Source: Syntrophotalea acetylenivorans (lineage in GTDB: Bacteria > Desulfobacterota > Desulfuromonadia > Desulfuromonadales > Syntrophotaleaceae). From it: a stretch of DNA of 64,000 nt. Every line of letters starts with the position of its first letter. Within the stretch, counting starts at the first letter, position 1. Where the stretch lies: the NCBI RefSeq assembly GCF_001887775.1, contig NZ_CP015519.1, forward strand, positions 2,728,001 to 2,792,000, written 5' to 3'. Below the pieces are notes generated by a model. It was not told the DNA's origin. It ran no database searches and saw only the letters and a list, made by a program, of their open reading frames with translations. Both the position numbers and the translations under genes were made by a program. Positions 24,292 to 32,905 of this stretch are shown one piece after another.

Positions 24292-26406
24292 TCAGACGAA
24301 CCAGTGTTGTGCTTCCAGTTCGGTGCCCCGGTAGCAGAGCCTGATTGTCCCCTGATCGGGCCAGCGGGCTGTTTCGCCGCCGGTCCGGTAGAGGTGGCAG
24401 GATAACGCAAAATTGTCCATCGCTGCCAGCCCCAAAGGTTTTAAGGCCAAGGCCAGCTCGAAGATCGAGTGGTAGGCTGCCCGGCCGGCATTAGTCATCG
24501 GTTTATCATCGGCTGATTTGATGGTCAGCACTCCGCTGGAAGGCACAAAATGCGCTTGTAAATCCCGTGGTCCTGAAATGCGAATCTCCAGGATCGCATC
24601 TTTGGCGACAAGTTCTTCCTGCCAGGTACCGAAATCGATGCGCAGATAAAAGTTATTTTCGTCATAGCCGAAGAAAATATTGGTCAGTTCCTGCGAAACG
24701 GCGTGCATCGCCCCGCCCGATTGCAGCTCAACGCTGCCGGCTGCCAGCCATTCGAAATAGTCGCTGACGTGGCCATCGATTTGAGGGCTGATGAGCGCGA
24801 TCGGCTCGTGAATGCGACTGTGCCGCAACGGCTCTTTGATGGGATGGTGCAAAAAGCCGGGCACGGTCAGACCGGTGTTTTGATATACAGCCTGTAGTTG
24901 ATGGCGGAACAGGCGGTCAAAGGTCGCGGCCTGGGCAGTGGGGTGATGGTCGCCAAACCACCAGAACCAGTCGCTCCCTTCGGCTCTCAGCAGATGCAGC
25001 AGCGGCTTGGGCAGGTCCTGACCATAGTCATTATTGATTCCTTCGACGATGGTTTCCCGCCGTACGCGATGCAGCCATTCCCAGGCGGTGTTCTCTTCGT
25101 TGTGGCCGATCCAGACATCAAAATCGCCGTTGATCCAGGACCCCGGTGCCAGGCTTGGCAACGCTGTTGCCTTCCGATCGGTCAGAGCTTCGCCGACGGT
25201 GACCATTTTCAGGGTGGCATCCTTCTGTAGACCGCGATAAAAAGCATTTAAAAATGGATAGCCGTTGTCAGCATAACTTTCCCAGCAATTTTCACCGTCC
25301 AGAATCAGAGTAACCAGACCTCCCGGTACCTGTTTGGCAATGGCCCGCAGGCGGTCCAGCAGATCCTTCGCTGCCGCCTGAGGATCCCAGCGGGCATAGA
25401 CGAACCCAATGCGGTCGGAAAGCTCCCGATCGCGAAAGAGCAGGGGGAACCCTTGATAATGATAGGGCCGGTAGAGTTGTTTCCGGTCCCGCAAGCCGTC
25501 TGCCAGGCTGTTGGCTAGAATCGCCTCGTCCGAAGCAGCCCACAGGGCCCCCTCTTGTTGCAGAATAGTCAACGCTGCGGCGCTAACTGCCCCCTCTGCC
25601 GGCCACACTCCCCTGGGCTGCTCGCCGAGATACCGGGAGGCGATCTGTTGGCCGTAGCGAACCTGTTGTCGGGCGTCTTCCGGAAACCGAAAGGGTTTGG
25701 TTGGCAACAGGGCATCCTTGCGGGCGCTACGGGCTATCTCGCTGTCGCACAGCAAGGGCAGGATGGGGTGAGCATAAGGACTGATCGACAGTTCGATGGT
25801 GCCGTCCTGTTCGGACTGACGATAGGCTTGCAGCACTTCGGCCACAACTTGGTCGTAACAATCCAGCAGGGCCTGTTTGTCCCCTTCGCTAAAGGACGCG
25901 CCTTTTCGCAACAACGCACTTACCGTGTTTGATTCCCGGCGCAGGTAATGTCCGGACCAGGCCAGCAGGAACAAGACCTGCAAATCACGCAGGTCCTGGG
26001 TTTTAAAGCGTCTGGCCGATTCCGGAGCGCTGTCGTCATTCCGCAACCGGGCCAGTTCGCGATAGCGGCGATGGGGTTGAATATGCCGTTCGTTATGAAC
26101 GGAAAAAAAGGAGTTCACCGCGAAGATGCGCTCCCCGTCCGTCATTTCCTCCGGGTTCATGCGTGCCGTTTCCAGCCATAAATCCTTTGCTCTGCCGGCT
26201 TGATAGTCCGCCAGCTGCTCCAACAGGGTCGGTACCAGGTTGAAGGTCATTCTGGCGCCCGGTACCTCCCGGGCGGTGCGCAGCATCTCGCTGTAGTCCT
26301 TGACGGCATGTAAATAGGTCCAGGGCAACAGAACTCGACTGCTGGCCGGGTCACGATAGTCTGGCTGGTGCATATGCCATATCAAGGCCACTTGCAGGGA
26401 TTGCAT
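24292..26406 (-). CDS. GH57 family glycoside hydrolase
   Basis: 704 aa from ATG 26406 (GGAGG four bases upstream; the earlier in-frame ATG would include the RBS). The GH57 barrel starts LQVALIWHMHQPDY, with nucleophile Glu271 in GVWPAEGAVS and acid/base Asp370 in LILDGENCWE. The C-terminal 200 residues look like a beta-rich carbohydrate domain. GH57 members are alpha-amylases, 4-alpha-glucanotransferases, branching enzymes or amylopullulanases. Context supports glycogen remodelling; the exact activity is open. No signal peptide, hence cytoplasmic. Confidence 0.93.
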   Translation of the reverse strand: MQSLQVALIWHMHQPDYRDPASSRVLLPWTYLHAVKDYSEMLRTAREVPGARMTFNLVPTLLEQLADYQAGRAKDLWLETARMNPEEMTDGERIFAVNSFFSVHNERHIQPHRRYRELARLRNDDSAPESARRFKTQDLRDLQVLFLLAWSGHYLRRESNTVSALLRKGASFSEGDKQALLDCYDQVVAEVLQAYRQSEQDGTIELSISPYAHPILPLLCDSEIARSARKDALLPTKPFRFPEDARQQVRYGQQIASRYLGEQPRGVWPAEGAVSAAALTILQQEGALWAASDEAILANSLADGLRDRKQLYRPYHYQGFPLLFRDRELSDRIGFVYARWDPQAAAKDLLDRLRAIAKQVPGGLVTLILDGENCWESYADNGYPFLNAFYRGLQKDATLKMVTVGEALTDRKATALPSLAPGSWINGDFDVWIGHNEENTAWEWLHRVRRETIVEGINNDYGQDLPKPLLHLLRAEGSDWFWWFGDHHPTAQAATFDRLFRHQLQAVYQNTGLTVPGFLHHPIKEPLRHSRIHEPIALISPQIDGHVSDYFEWLAAGSVELQSGGAMHAVSQELTNIFFGYDENNFYLRIDFGTWQEELVAKDAILEIRISGPRDLQAHFVPSSGVLTIKSADDKPMTNAGRAAYHSIFELALALKPLGLAAMDNFALSCHLYRTGGETARWPDQGTIRLCYRGTELEAQHWFV

Positions 26407-26427
26407 GAAACCTCCGGGCATAGCCGG

Positions 26428-28944
26428 TTAGCTTTGCAGAAGCTCCTGTTTCCATTCCTCAATCCGCTGGCAGTAGACCTCCAACAGGGTGTCGGCCCGA
26501 TTCGCAACGACCGATTCGGCAATAATATGCATTACCGGACGATGCTGGTCGGGAAGGACCAATACCCAATCGTTGTCGATGCGCACTTTGACGCCATCCA
26601 GGAATGAGGCTTCCAGATCAACGGAATGTTCACTCATCTTACGCATCAGGCCGCCTTTAAGCTCCCAGGAACAGGGTATCTGGGCCTGACGGTAGCTCCG
26701 TGTCGGCAGAGTCTGGCGTATGCCGCCGAGAGTTTGTTCGGTGCGGGCCAGCAACTCAAGGATCTTGGCGATGCTGAACAGGCCGTCGAAATGGGGCTGG
26801 AAGGGCGGAAAGGCCAGTCGGCCATCCATGGCAGCCACCAGTTGTACCTGTCGTTCGCTACCCGCTTCTACAAGGGAACGGGCGTTGTTTTTAGTGCGCT
26901 TGACCGTCATGCTCCAGTCGCCGGCAAGCTGTTCCACTGTTTCCGGGGCCGCCACCGGCATGACCAGCACGCCGTTGTGCTCGGCTCGGCAGACCAACGC
27001 CGTAACGCAGTTGAGCAGGTCGATCTCGGATAGGATGACTCCGGTTTCGTCTACCAGTTGCAACCGCTCACCGGAGGGGCAGATCCGGCAGCCGATGGTC
27101 GCACCGAGGCAAGTGACGATGCGTGAGAGCTGATCCAGGGCTTGTTCGATATCCTCAGGCGAGTTGCCGGTGACACTCTCATCGACGTTGGAATTAAGTT
27201 CAATGACGTTGCAGCCGAGTTGGGTTAGCAGTCTGGGCAGCAGTTCGCCGGCCGGCGAATGATTGAGGTCAAGGACCACCTTGAGCCCTTTGCTCCGTAG
27301 CAAATTGCCGTCCAGCGCGCGTAGAAAACCCTCGCAATAGTAGTCGAAAATCTGCGGGATTTCCTTGATGGCTCCAGGCTCGCTGAAATGAACCCGGCGG
27401 AAATTCTCTTTAAAAAAGACTCGCTCAATGCCCTTGGCCATACCCGAGGAGAGCTCCATTCCGTCAGCATCGTGAAAGATAATTTCCGTTGCTGCCAGGT
27501 CTTCCCGCGCCTGGCGAAAGTGTACACCGCCAACTTCACCGAAGGTGGTGAGTTTGTAGCGCAATACCGGCAAAGGGATGCGTTTGGTATCCCGCACGTT
27601 GACGCCGGCCGACAGCAGGCCACCGACGAAGGCTCGTTTGAGCATGCGCGATGAACGAATCACGTCGCGGCCTGCCAGTACATAGGAATCCCGAGGCAGA
27701 GTCGAACCGTAGGCGGCGCCGAGTTTAGCGCAGAATTCCGGTGTCAGCTCGATGTTGGTCAGCCCTCCGACCTTGGCCCCTTCGAAGAGCATCTTGCGCC
27801 ACTTTTCACCCCAGATCATATTGGCGGTGACGATGGAGCCCCCTTCGATGATCTTGCTGGGCCAGACCTTGACGTCCTTTTTAATATAGACTTCGTCGCC
27901 AACGGTGGTGTCGTCACCGAGAATGACGCCTTCCTCGATGACCACCCCGCGTCCCATGCGAATGCGGTGACAGAGACCCGCCCCTTGAACGCGGCTGTCC
28001 CGCTTGAGGTAGACGTTGTCCCAGACCACGGTGTTTTCAAGCTCGACGCCGTCTTCAATGATACAGTTACGGCCGATGATACAGTTTTTCAACCGGGCTC
28101 GGCCCTTGATTTGAGTGTTGCTGCCAATCACGACCATGCCTTCCAGCAGGGCCGGTTGACCGTCGCTGAGAAGGGTCTCCTCGCCCAGATAAATCCGCTC
28201 AAGCCCGGGTGCCGGGCTTTCGTCGATATGCACGTCTACCTTGCCTTGCAAAATGTCCTGGCTGGCCTCCAGGTAGGCGTCGGTGTTGCCGATGTCGGCC
28301 CAGTATCCGGTCTGGTTGCAGCCGAATAAGGGTGCCTGGTCGGCCAGCATCTGCGGAAAGACGTCTTTGGACCAGTCGCGATTCTCGCCTTCGGGGATCA
28401 AATCGAGAACCTCTGGCTCCAAGACGTAGATGCCGGTATTAATCGTATCGGAAAAGACTTCCCCCCATCCCGGTTTTTCCAGAAATTTGGTGATGCGGCC
28501 CTGTTTGTCGGTGATGACTACGCCGAATTGCAGGGGGTCGGTAACCGGGGTTAAGGTGATGGTCGCTTTGGCTTGCTTCTGTTCATGGAAGTCTACAATG
28601 GCCGACAGGTCGAAATCGGTCAGCAGATCACCGCTGATGAGCATAAATCGTTCGTCGAGATAGGCAGCGGCGGCCTTGACGGCCCCGGCCGTTCCCAGGT
28701 CTTCCAGGGGGGTGACATAGGTGATGCGCACACCGTATTCGCTGCCATCACCAAAATAGTGCTTGATGACTTCCGGTTGATGGTAGAGCAGCATGATGAG
28801 TTCGGAGATGCCGTGTTGTTTCAACAGTTCGACGATATGCAGCATGATCGGCCGATTCACCAGGGGAATCATTGGTTTCGGCATGTTGATGGTGAGTGGT
28901 TGAATACGGGTGCCGAAGCCCCCGGCCATGATGACTGCCTTCAT
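26428..28944 (-). CDS. bifunctional-type NDP-sugar pyrophosphorylase / phosphomannomutase-like fusion
   Basis: 838 aa. The N-terminal nucleotidyltransferase domain starts MKAVIMAGGFGTRIQPLTIN, with PKPMIPLVNRP. A left-handed beta-helix of hexapeptide repeats spans about 250-370. A phosphohexomutase-like region spans about 380-830. The mutase phosphoserine loop (TASHNP in active enzymes) is replaced by GGVHFRQAREDL, so mutase activity is doubtful. Its ATG overlaps the response regulator stop (ATGA). Likely makes GDP-mannose or another NDP-hexose; substrate cannot be fixed from sequence. Confidence 0.9.
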   Translation of the reverse strand: MKAVIMAGGFGTRIQPLTINMPKPMIPLVNRPIMLHIVELLKQHGISELIMLLYHQPEVIKHYFGDGSEYGVRITYVTPLEDLGTAGAVKAAAAYLDERFMLISGDLLTDFDLSAIVDFHEQKQAKATITLTPVTDPLQFGVVITDKQGRITKFLEKPGWGEVFSDTINTGIYVLEPEVLDLIPEGENRDWSKDVFPQMLADQAPLFGCNQTGYWADIGNTDAYLEASQDILQGKVDVHIDESPAPGLERIYLGEETLLSDGQPALLEGMVVIGSNTQIKGRARLKNCIIGRNCIIEDGVELENTVVWDNVYLKRDSRVQGAGLCHRIRMGRGVVIEEGVILGDDTTVGDEVYIKKDVKVWPSKIIEGGSIVTANMIWGEKWRKMLFEGAKVGGLTNIELTPEFCAKLGAAYGSTLPRDSYVLAGRDVIRSSRMLKRAFVGGLLSAGVNVRDTKRIPLPVLRYKLTTFGEVGGVHFRQAREDLAATEIIFHDADGMELSSGMAKGIERVFFKENFRRVHFSEPGAIKEIPQIFDYYCEGFLRALDGNLLRSKGLKVVLDLNHSPAGELLPRLLTQLGCNVIELNSNVDESVTGNSPEDIEQALDQLSRIVTCLGATIGCRICPSGERLQLVDETGVILSEIDLLNCVTALVCRAEHNGVLVMPVAAPETVEQLAGDWSMTVKRTKNNARSLVEAGSERQVQLVAAMDGRLAFPPFQPHFDGLFSIAKILELLARTEQTLGGIRQTLPTRSYRQAQIPCSWELKGGLMRKMSEHSVDLEASFLDGVKVRIDNDWVLVLPDQHRPVMHIIAESVVANRADTLLEVYCQRIEEWKQELLQS

Positions 28945-29321
28945 GCATTGCCTCCGTTGGTTTTACTTCCTCTCTTTGCCAAAACTCTTTCGATCTCCGC
29001 CTTTAAGGCTGAGGTGTCGGAACTTTTGACCACATAGCCATCGGCCAGCCAGGACGAAAAATCCTCTTTGTAGCAGCTGTAGGCGCTGCAGAGGATTACC
29101 GGTAAATCCTTTCTTTCCTGGACAATATCCTGAAGGATATCAAGACCACTTTCGTTGCCCATATGGATATCGAGCACCACCAGGTCAAAAGTAAAACGAT
29201 TGAGCAATTCTGCTGCCGCAGCGCCGCTTTCGGCCGTATCGACCTGATAACCGGCATCTTGCAGGTCGGCGGCGTAGAGATGGCGAATGTTCTTTTCATC
29301 GTCCACGATCAATAAACGCAT
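28941..29321 (-). CDS. CheY-like single-domain response regulator
   Basis: 126-aa receiver domain without an output domain. Acidic pocket is in LIVDDEKN, the phosphoacceptor Asp in VVLDIHMGNESG, the Ser/Thr switch in LCSAYS, and the Lys in YVVKSSD. It is the first gene of the glycogen operon and overlaps the next gene by four bases. This suggests phosphorylation-dependent protein-protein control of glycogen metabolism rather than DNA binding. No cognate kinase is adjacent; the hybrid-free kinase at 32.9 kb is a distant candidate. Confidence 0.93.
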   Translation of the reverse strand: MRLLIVDDEKNIRHLYAADLQDAGYQVDTAESGAAAAELLNRFTFDLVVLDIHMGNESGLDILQDIVQERKDLPVILCSAYSCYKEDFSSWLADGYVVKSSDTSALKAEIERVLAKRGSKTNGGNA

Positions 29322-29804
29322 CAGCTGTCTCCCGGATTTTCATGCCTGGTATCAGGGCCCAAATTGGTCACCACCGGAATTTATTTAAAATCAGGCAACT
29401 TATCTCCGGTGCCAGGCTCAGTTAAAAATGCAAGAACAACGCTTAAAAAGCGGTGAAAGTGAGTGTGTATGCAACGCAGCAGGTTCATAACCGTTAGATG
29501 GGATGTCACACGTCAACTTAATGAAGCCTATACAAAAGCCCGGAAAGTATAACAACCATTTCCCGAATTTCAACGGTCCGGCAAAGAGATTTTGGGAAGC
29601 CCCAGAGTCATCGGTCGATTGCCCGCAGCGCGTTGTCTGGCTGGTAACCGGTAGGAGATTATGAAGAACATTCTCGTCCTAGGTTTATCCTCCAGAAGTC
29701 TGTTGCCGTCAACAGCGATGCGGCTTATACTCGCTGATAACCGATTAATGAGGTGTGCATCCAAATCGTATACCCTGCAGATCAGGGTAAAGAATGATGA
29801 CCTT
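29322..29804. other. 483-bp divergent intergenic region
   Basis: Lies between the divergent glycogen operon and PBP1b gene and should hold the glycogen-operon promoter. A 74-codon frame at 29661-29885 has a good RBS (GTAGGAGATT) but runs into the dispersed repeat at 29805 and lacks recognisable features, so I do not call it. Confidence 0.4.
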
Positions 29805-29950
29805 GCAAAAAAATGCCGCCCTACGGCGTTATGGCGTTTTGTCTGGACCTCGACATACTTGATGTATGCCTTCATCCCTGGATAAACACCAGGCCTTGTA
29901 GTTCGGAATTTTTGCTTAGCCATCCTGCAAGTTTTTACGAGTGCATTAAG
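29805..29950. repeat. dispersed ~145-bp repeat, copy 1
   Basis: Matches 44652-44793 over almost its whole length. Shared blocks include CTACGGCGTTA, GGACCTCGACAT, GTATGCCTTC, GGCCTTG and TTTGCTTAGCCAT. Both copies end 10-30 bp before the start codon of a plus-strand gene (PBP1b here, yggT there). The minus strand could encode MAKQKFRTTRPGVY and onward in this copy, but that frame is broken in copy 2. Confidence 0.82.
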
Positions 29951-29960
29951 GGATACTTTT

Positions 29961-32303
29961 GTGAAAGTTTTCAATTTTCTGAAATTCGGGAAAAAGACCC
30001 GTCGCAAAAAGAACACCAGGAACAGCCGACGTCTGACAAAACGAAAGTTTTTGCTGACGGCTTTGCTTGCCGTGTTGTTGCTGGTTGTTATGTATGTTGT
30101 CTGTCTCGACTATACGGTACGGACCCGTTTTGAAGGCCGCCGTTTCGCCCTGCCGGCCCGGGTCTATGCCCGCCCTCTAGAGCTCTATGCAGGTCTTAAA
30201 TTGACGCCGGCAAAACTGGTTGCCGAACTGGAGTTGCTCGGTTATCGGGAGGCGGGGCTTCCCCGTGAGCCGGGTAGCTATCGCTGGCGAAACCAGCAGG
30301 TGGACCTGGTGACGCGGCCCTTTACCCATGGGGACGGTCCTCAGGAGTCGATTTCTCTGAGAGTGACTTTTTCCGGTGGTCAGGTGGAGGCTCTGCAGGG
30401 ACGGAAAGACAATGCCGTCATTGAACTGTTACGTCTTGATCCGGCCCTGATCGGCGGGATTTATCCGGGGAATAATGAAGATCGGGTATTGGTGCGTCTC
30501 GAGGAGGTGCCACAACGGCTGGTCGATGCTTTGATCGCAGTGGAAGATGTGCGTTATTTTTCACATCGGGGCATCGATCCGCGGGGCATCGCCCGGGCTC
30601 TTGTCATGACCGTCAGCGGCAAGAGCGTGCAAGGGGGCAGTACTCTGACCCAGCAGCTGGTCAAGAACTTTTTTCTGACTGCTGAGCGCACCGTGCGTCG
30701 CAAGCTCAATGAAATGATCATGGCACTATTGCTCGAGATGCATTACAGCAAGGAGGAGATCCTCGAGACCTATCTTAACGAGGTCTACCTTGGCCAGGAT
30801 GGTAACCGGGCCATTCACGGTTTTGGCCTGGCCAGTTCCTTTTTTTTCGATAAGCCGCTGATGCAGATCGATCTGACCGAAGCGGCCTTGCTGGTGGGAA
30901 TGCTCAAAGGGCCCGCCTATTACAGCCCTCGGCGTCATCCGCAACGGGCTCTGGATCGGCGCAACCTGGTGCTGGGGGAGATGGCGGAGGCCGATTTTAT
31001 AACCGATCAGGAGTTGCTGGCCGGTCGCATCATGCCGTTAGGGGTGGTCGAACGCCCGCCGCGGGGAACTTCGCCCTATCCGGCCTTTTTAAGTTTAATT
31101 CATCGCCAGTTACGTCGTGACTATCGCGACGAAGATTTGCGCTCGGAAGGCCTGCAGATTTTTACCACCCTCGATCCCTGGGTGCAGCGGGCTGCCGAGA
31201 ATGCCTTAAACAAGCAGCTGAAGCGGTTGGAGCAGGGCCGTGGCATTGCGGCGGATAGTCTGCAAGGCGCGCTGCTGGTGACCGATGCGCAAAATGGCGA
31301 GGTACAAGCGGTGGTTGGCGGACGTGATCCCCGATTCGAAGGATTCAACCGGGCTCTCGATGCTCAACGTCCCATCGGTTCATTGATTAAACCGGTAGTT
31401 TTTCTCACCGCCTTGCAGCAACCCCAAAAATACACCCTGGCCACCTTGCTGGACGATAGTCCCTTATTGCTGCAACAACCGGGCACCGAGGACTGGCAGC
31501 CTCAGAACTACGATAAAGAGTTTCATGGGCAGGTGCCGCTGCACACGGCTCTGGCTCATTCTTATAATGTCTCCACCGCCCGCCTTGGCCTTGAACTCGG
31601 AGTGCCGTCGGTGATGGACAATCTGCGTCGGCTTGGCGTCGACCGGGAACAGCCGGGCTATGCTGCCAGCCTGCTCGGTGCCGACACTTTTTCTCCTTTG
31701 GAGGTGGCGCAGCTCTACCAAACCCTGGCCAGTGGTGGCTTCCGCACCCCGCTGCGAGCGATTCGCGAAGTGTTGACCTTTACCGGTCAGCCGTTACAGC
31801 GTTATCCGCTGGACGTCGAGCAGGTCGTTGATGCATCTTCCAATTACCTGGTAACGGCAGCCCTGCAGGAAGTGGTGCAGAAGGGCACGGCTAAAGGTTT
31901 GCATCGTTATCTGCCGAAGGATTTGGGTATTGCCGGCAAGACCGGTACCACCGATGATTTTCGGGATAGCTGGTTCGCCGGCTTCAGTGGCGATCGGTTG
32001 GGGGTGGTTTGGGTCGGTCGCGACGACAATGAGCCGGCTGGTCTGACCGGAGCCAGCGGTGCGATGACTGTCTGGGCGGAGATGATGGCCGGTCTGGGTC
32101 TTGAGCCGCTGCTTCTTCCGGTGCCGGATAATATAGAGAGAGTCTGGGTTGAGTCCTCGTCGGGCCTGCGCAGTGCCGCCGGCTGCCCCGATGCCATCGA
32201 GCTGCCTTTTATCGTCGGATCGGCGCCTACCGAATCGGCCCCATGCGGGCCGGGTTCAGGCGGCAATTCAATCAAAAGCTGGTTTGAAAGGATCTTTAAA
32301 TAA
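29961..32303 (+). CDS. mrcB: bifunctional class A penicillin-binding protein (PBP1b type)
   Basis: Polymerises and crosslinks peptidoglycan. 780 aa: cytoplasmic basic N-terminus, one membrane segment (about 32-50), and a UB2H-like domain (ARPLELYAGLKLTPAKLVAE). The GT51 domain contains EDVRYFSHRGIDPRGIARA, QGGSTLTQQLVKNFFL and EIYLNEVYLG-type motifs. The transpeptidase has PIGSLIKP (SxxK), HSYNVST (SxN) and GKTGTTDD (KTG). The GTG start has AAGGGA upstream. The UB2H domain makes PBP1b more likely than PBP1a. The TPR lipoprotein that follows overlaps by one base and may be its activator, as LpoB is in E. coli (inference). Confidence 0.95.
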   Translation: MKVFNFLKFGKKTRRKKNTRNSRRLTKRKFLLTALLAVLLLVVMYVVCLDYTVRTRFEGRRFALPARVYARPLELYAGLKLTPAKLVAELELLGYREAGLPREPGSYRWRNQQVDLVTRPFTHGDGPQESISLRVTFSGGQVEALQGRKDNAVIELLRLDPALIGGIYPGNNEDRVLVRLEEVPQRLVDALIAVEDVRYFSHRGIDPRGIARALVMTVSGKSVQGGSTLTQQLVKNFFLTAERTVRRKLNEMIMALLLEMHYSKEEILETYLNEVYLGQDGNRAIHGFGLASSFFFDKPLMQIDLTEAALLVGMLKGPAYYSPRRHPQRALDRRNLVLGEMAEADFITDQELLAGRIMPLGVVERPPRGTSPYPAFLSLIHRQLRRDYRDEDLRSEGLQIFTTLDPWVQRAAENALNKQLKRLEQGRGIAADSLQGALLVTDAQNGEVQAVVGGRDPRFEGFNRALDAQRPIGSLIKPVVFLTALQQPQKYTLATLLDDSPLLLQQPGTEDWQPQNYDKEFHGQVPLHTALAHSYNVSTARLGLELGVPSVMDNLRRLGVDREQPGYAASLLGADTFSPLEVAQLYQTLASGGFRTPLRAIREVLTFTGQPLQRYPLDVEQVVDASSNYLVTAALQEVVQKGTAKGLHRYLPKDLGIAGKTGTTDDFRDSWFAGFSGDRLGVVWVGRDDNEPAGLTGASGAMTVWAEMMAGLGLEPLLLPVPDNIERVWVESSSGLRSAAGCPDAIELPFIVGSAPTESAPCGPGSGGNSIKSWFERIFK

Positions 32304-32719
32304 TGAGAGCGTTGCGCCCTGTTGTTCCCATGGTTTTGGTTCTGCTATTGGCCAGTTGTGCGGTGGTGCCGCAGACCCGGACCCGGCCAGTTGCTTCCAG
32401 TAACCCGGCGGTCCTATCCCTGCTGGACAGAGCCCATAAACAGAGTGCAGCCGGTGAGTTAGAGCAGGCCGGAGCCAGTCTCGAACGAGCCCTTCGCATC
32501 GAGCCGCGTAATGCTTTGCTTTGGCAGGAACTGGCCCGGGTTCGCCTTGATCTTGGCCTCTACCGGCAGGCGGAGAGTTTAGCCGCTAAATCGAACGGCT
32601 TTGCCGCTGATAACCGTACCCTGCGGGGAGAAAACTGGCGCATCATCGGACAGGCACGAAGCGGCCAGGGAGACTATCGCGGAGCTCAAGATGCTTTTGA
32701 TCGGGCTGAAAAGCAATAA
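32303..32719 (+). CDS. TPR-containing lipoprotein coupled to PBP1b
   Basis: 138 aa. Signal peptide and lipobox VLLLASCAVV. Then two tetratricopeptide repeats: LLDRAHKQSAAGELEQAGAS and LWQELARVRLDLGLYRQAES, plus a partial third. The ATG overlaps the PBP1b stop codon (TAATG). Membrane-anchored TPR proteins next to PBP1b suggest a synthase regulator analogous to the Lpo proteins, although LpoA/LpoB sequence motifs are not visible. Confidence 0.85.
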   Translation: MRALRPVVPMVLVLLLASCAVVPQTRTRPVASSNPAVLSLLDRAHKQSAAGELEQAGASLERALRIEPRNALLWQELARVRLDLGLYRQAESLAAKSNGFAADNRTLRGENWRIIGQARSGQGDYRGAQDAFDRAEKQ

Positions 32720-32905
32720 TTTCTTTCGCTGAAAACTGAATTTTTCGGGTCTACAAAGGCCCCAAGGCCACCCCGTTAAGAGAATGTCTTGGGTATGCCG
32801 GGGCAGTGTCTTGTGGAAATAGGGCCGCCCCGACCCGGGAGGGCAGGCTTCTTCCTGTAAGGTCACGGGGATGGTAGATTATTGGAACTCCTGCTTGGCA
32901 GCCGC

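Noticed and set aside
29661-29885. 74-codon frame with a good RBS before PBP1b
   Set aside because: The second half lies inside the dispersed repeat, and the product shows no domain or signal; most likely chance.
32720-32905. G/C-rich segment between the TPR lipoprotein and the kinase gene as a structured RNA or riboswitch
   Set aside because: Several short inverted stretches, but no match to a known riboswitch core and no clear T-tract terminator.
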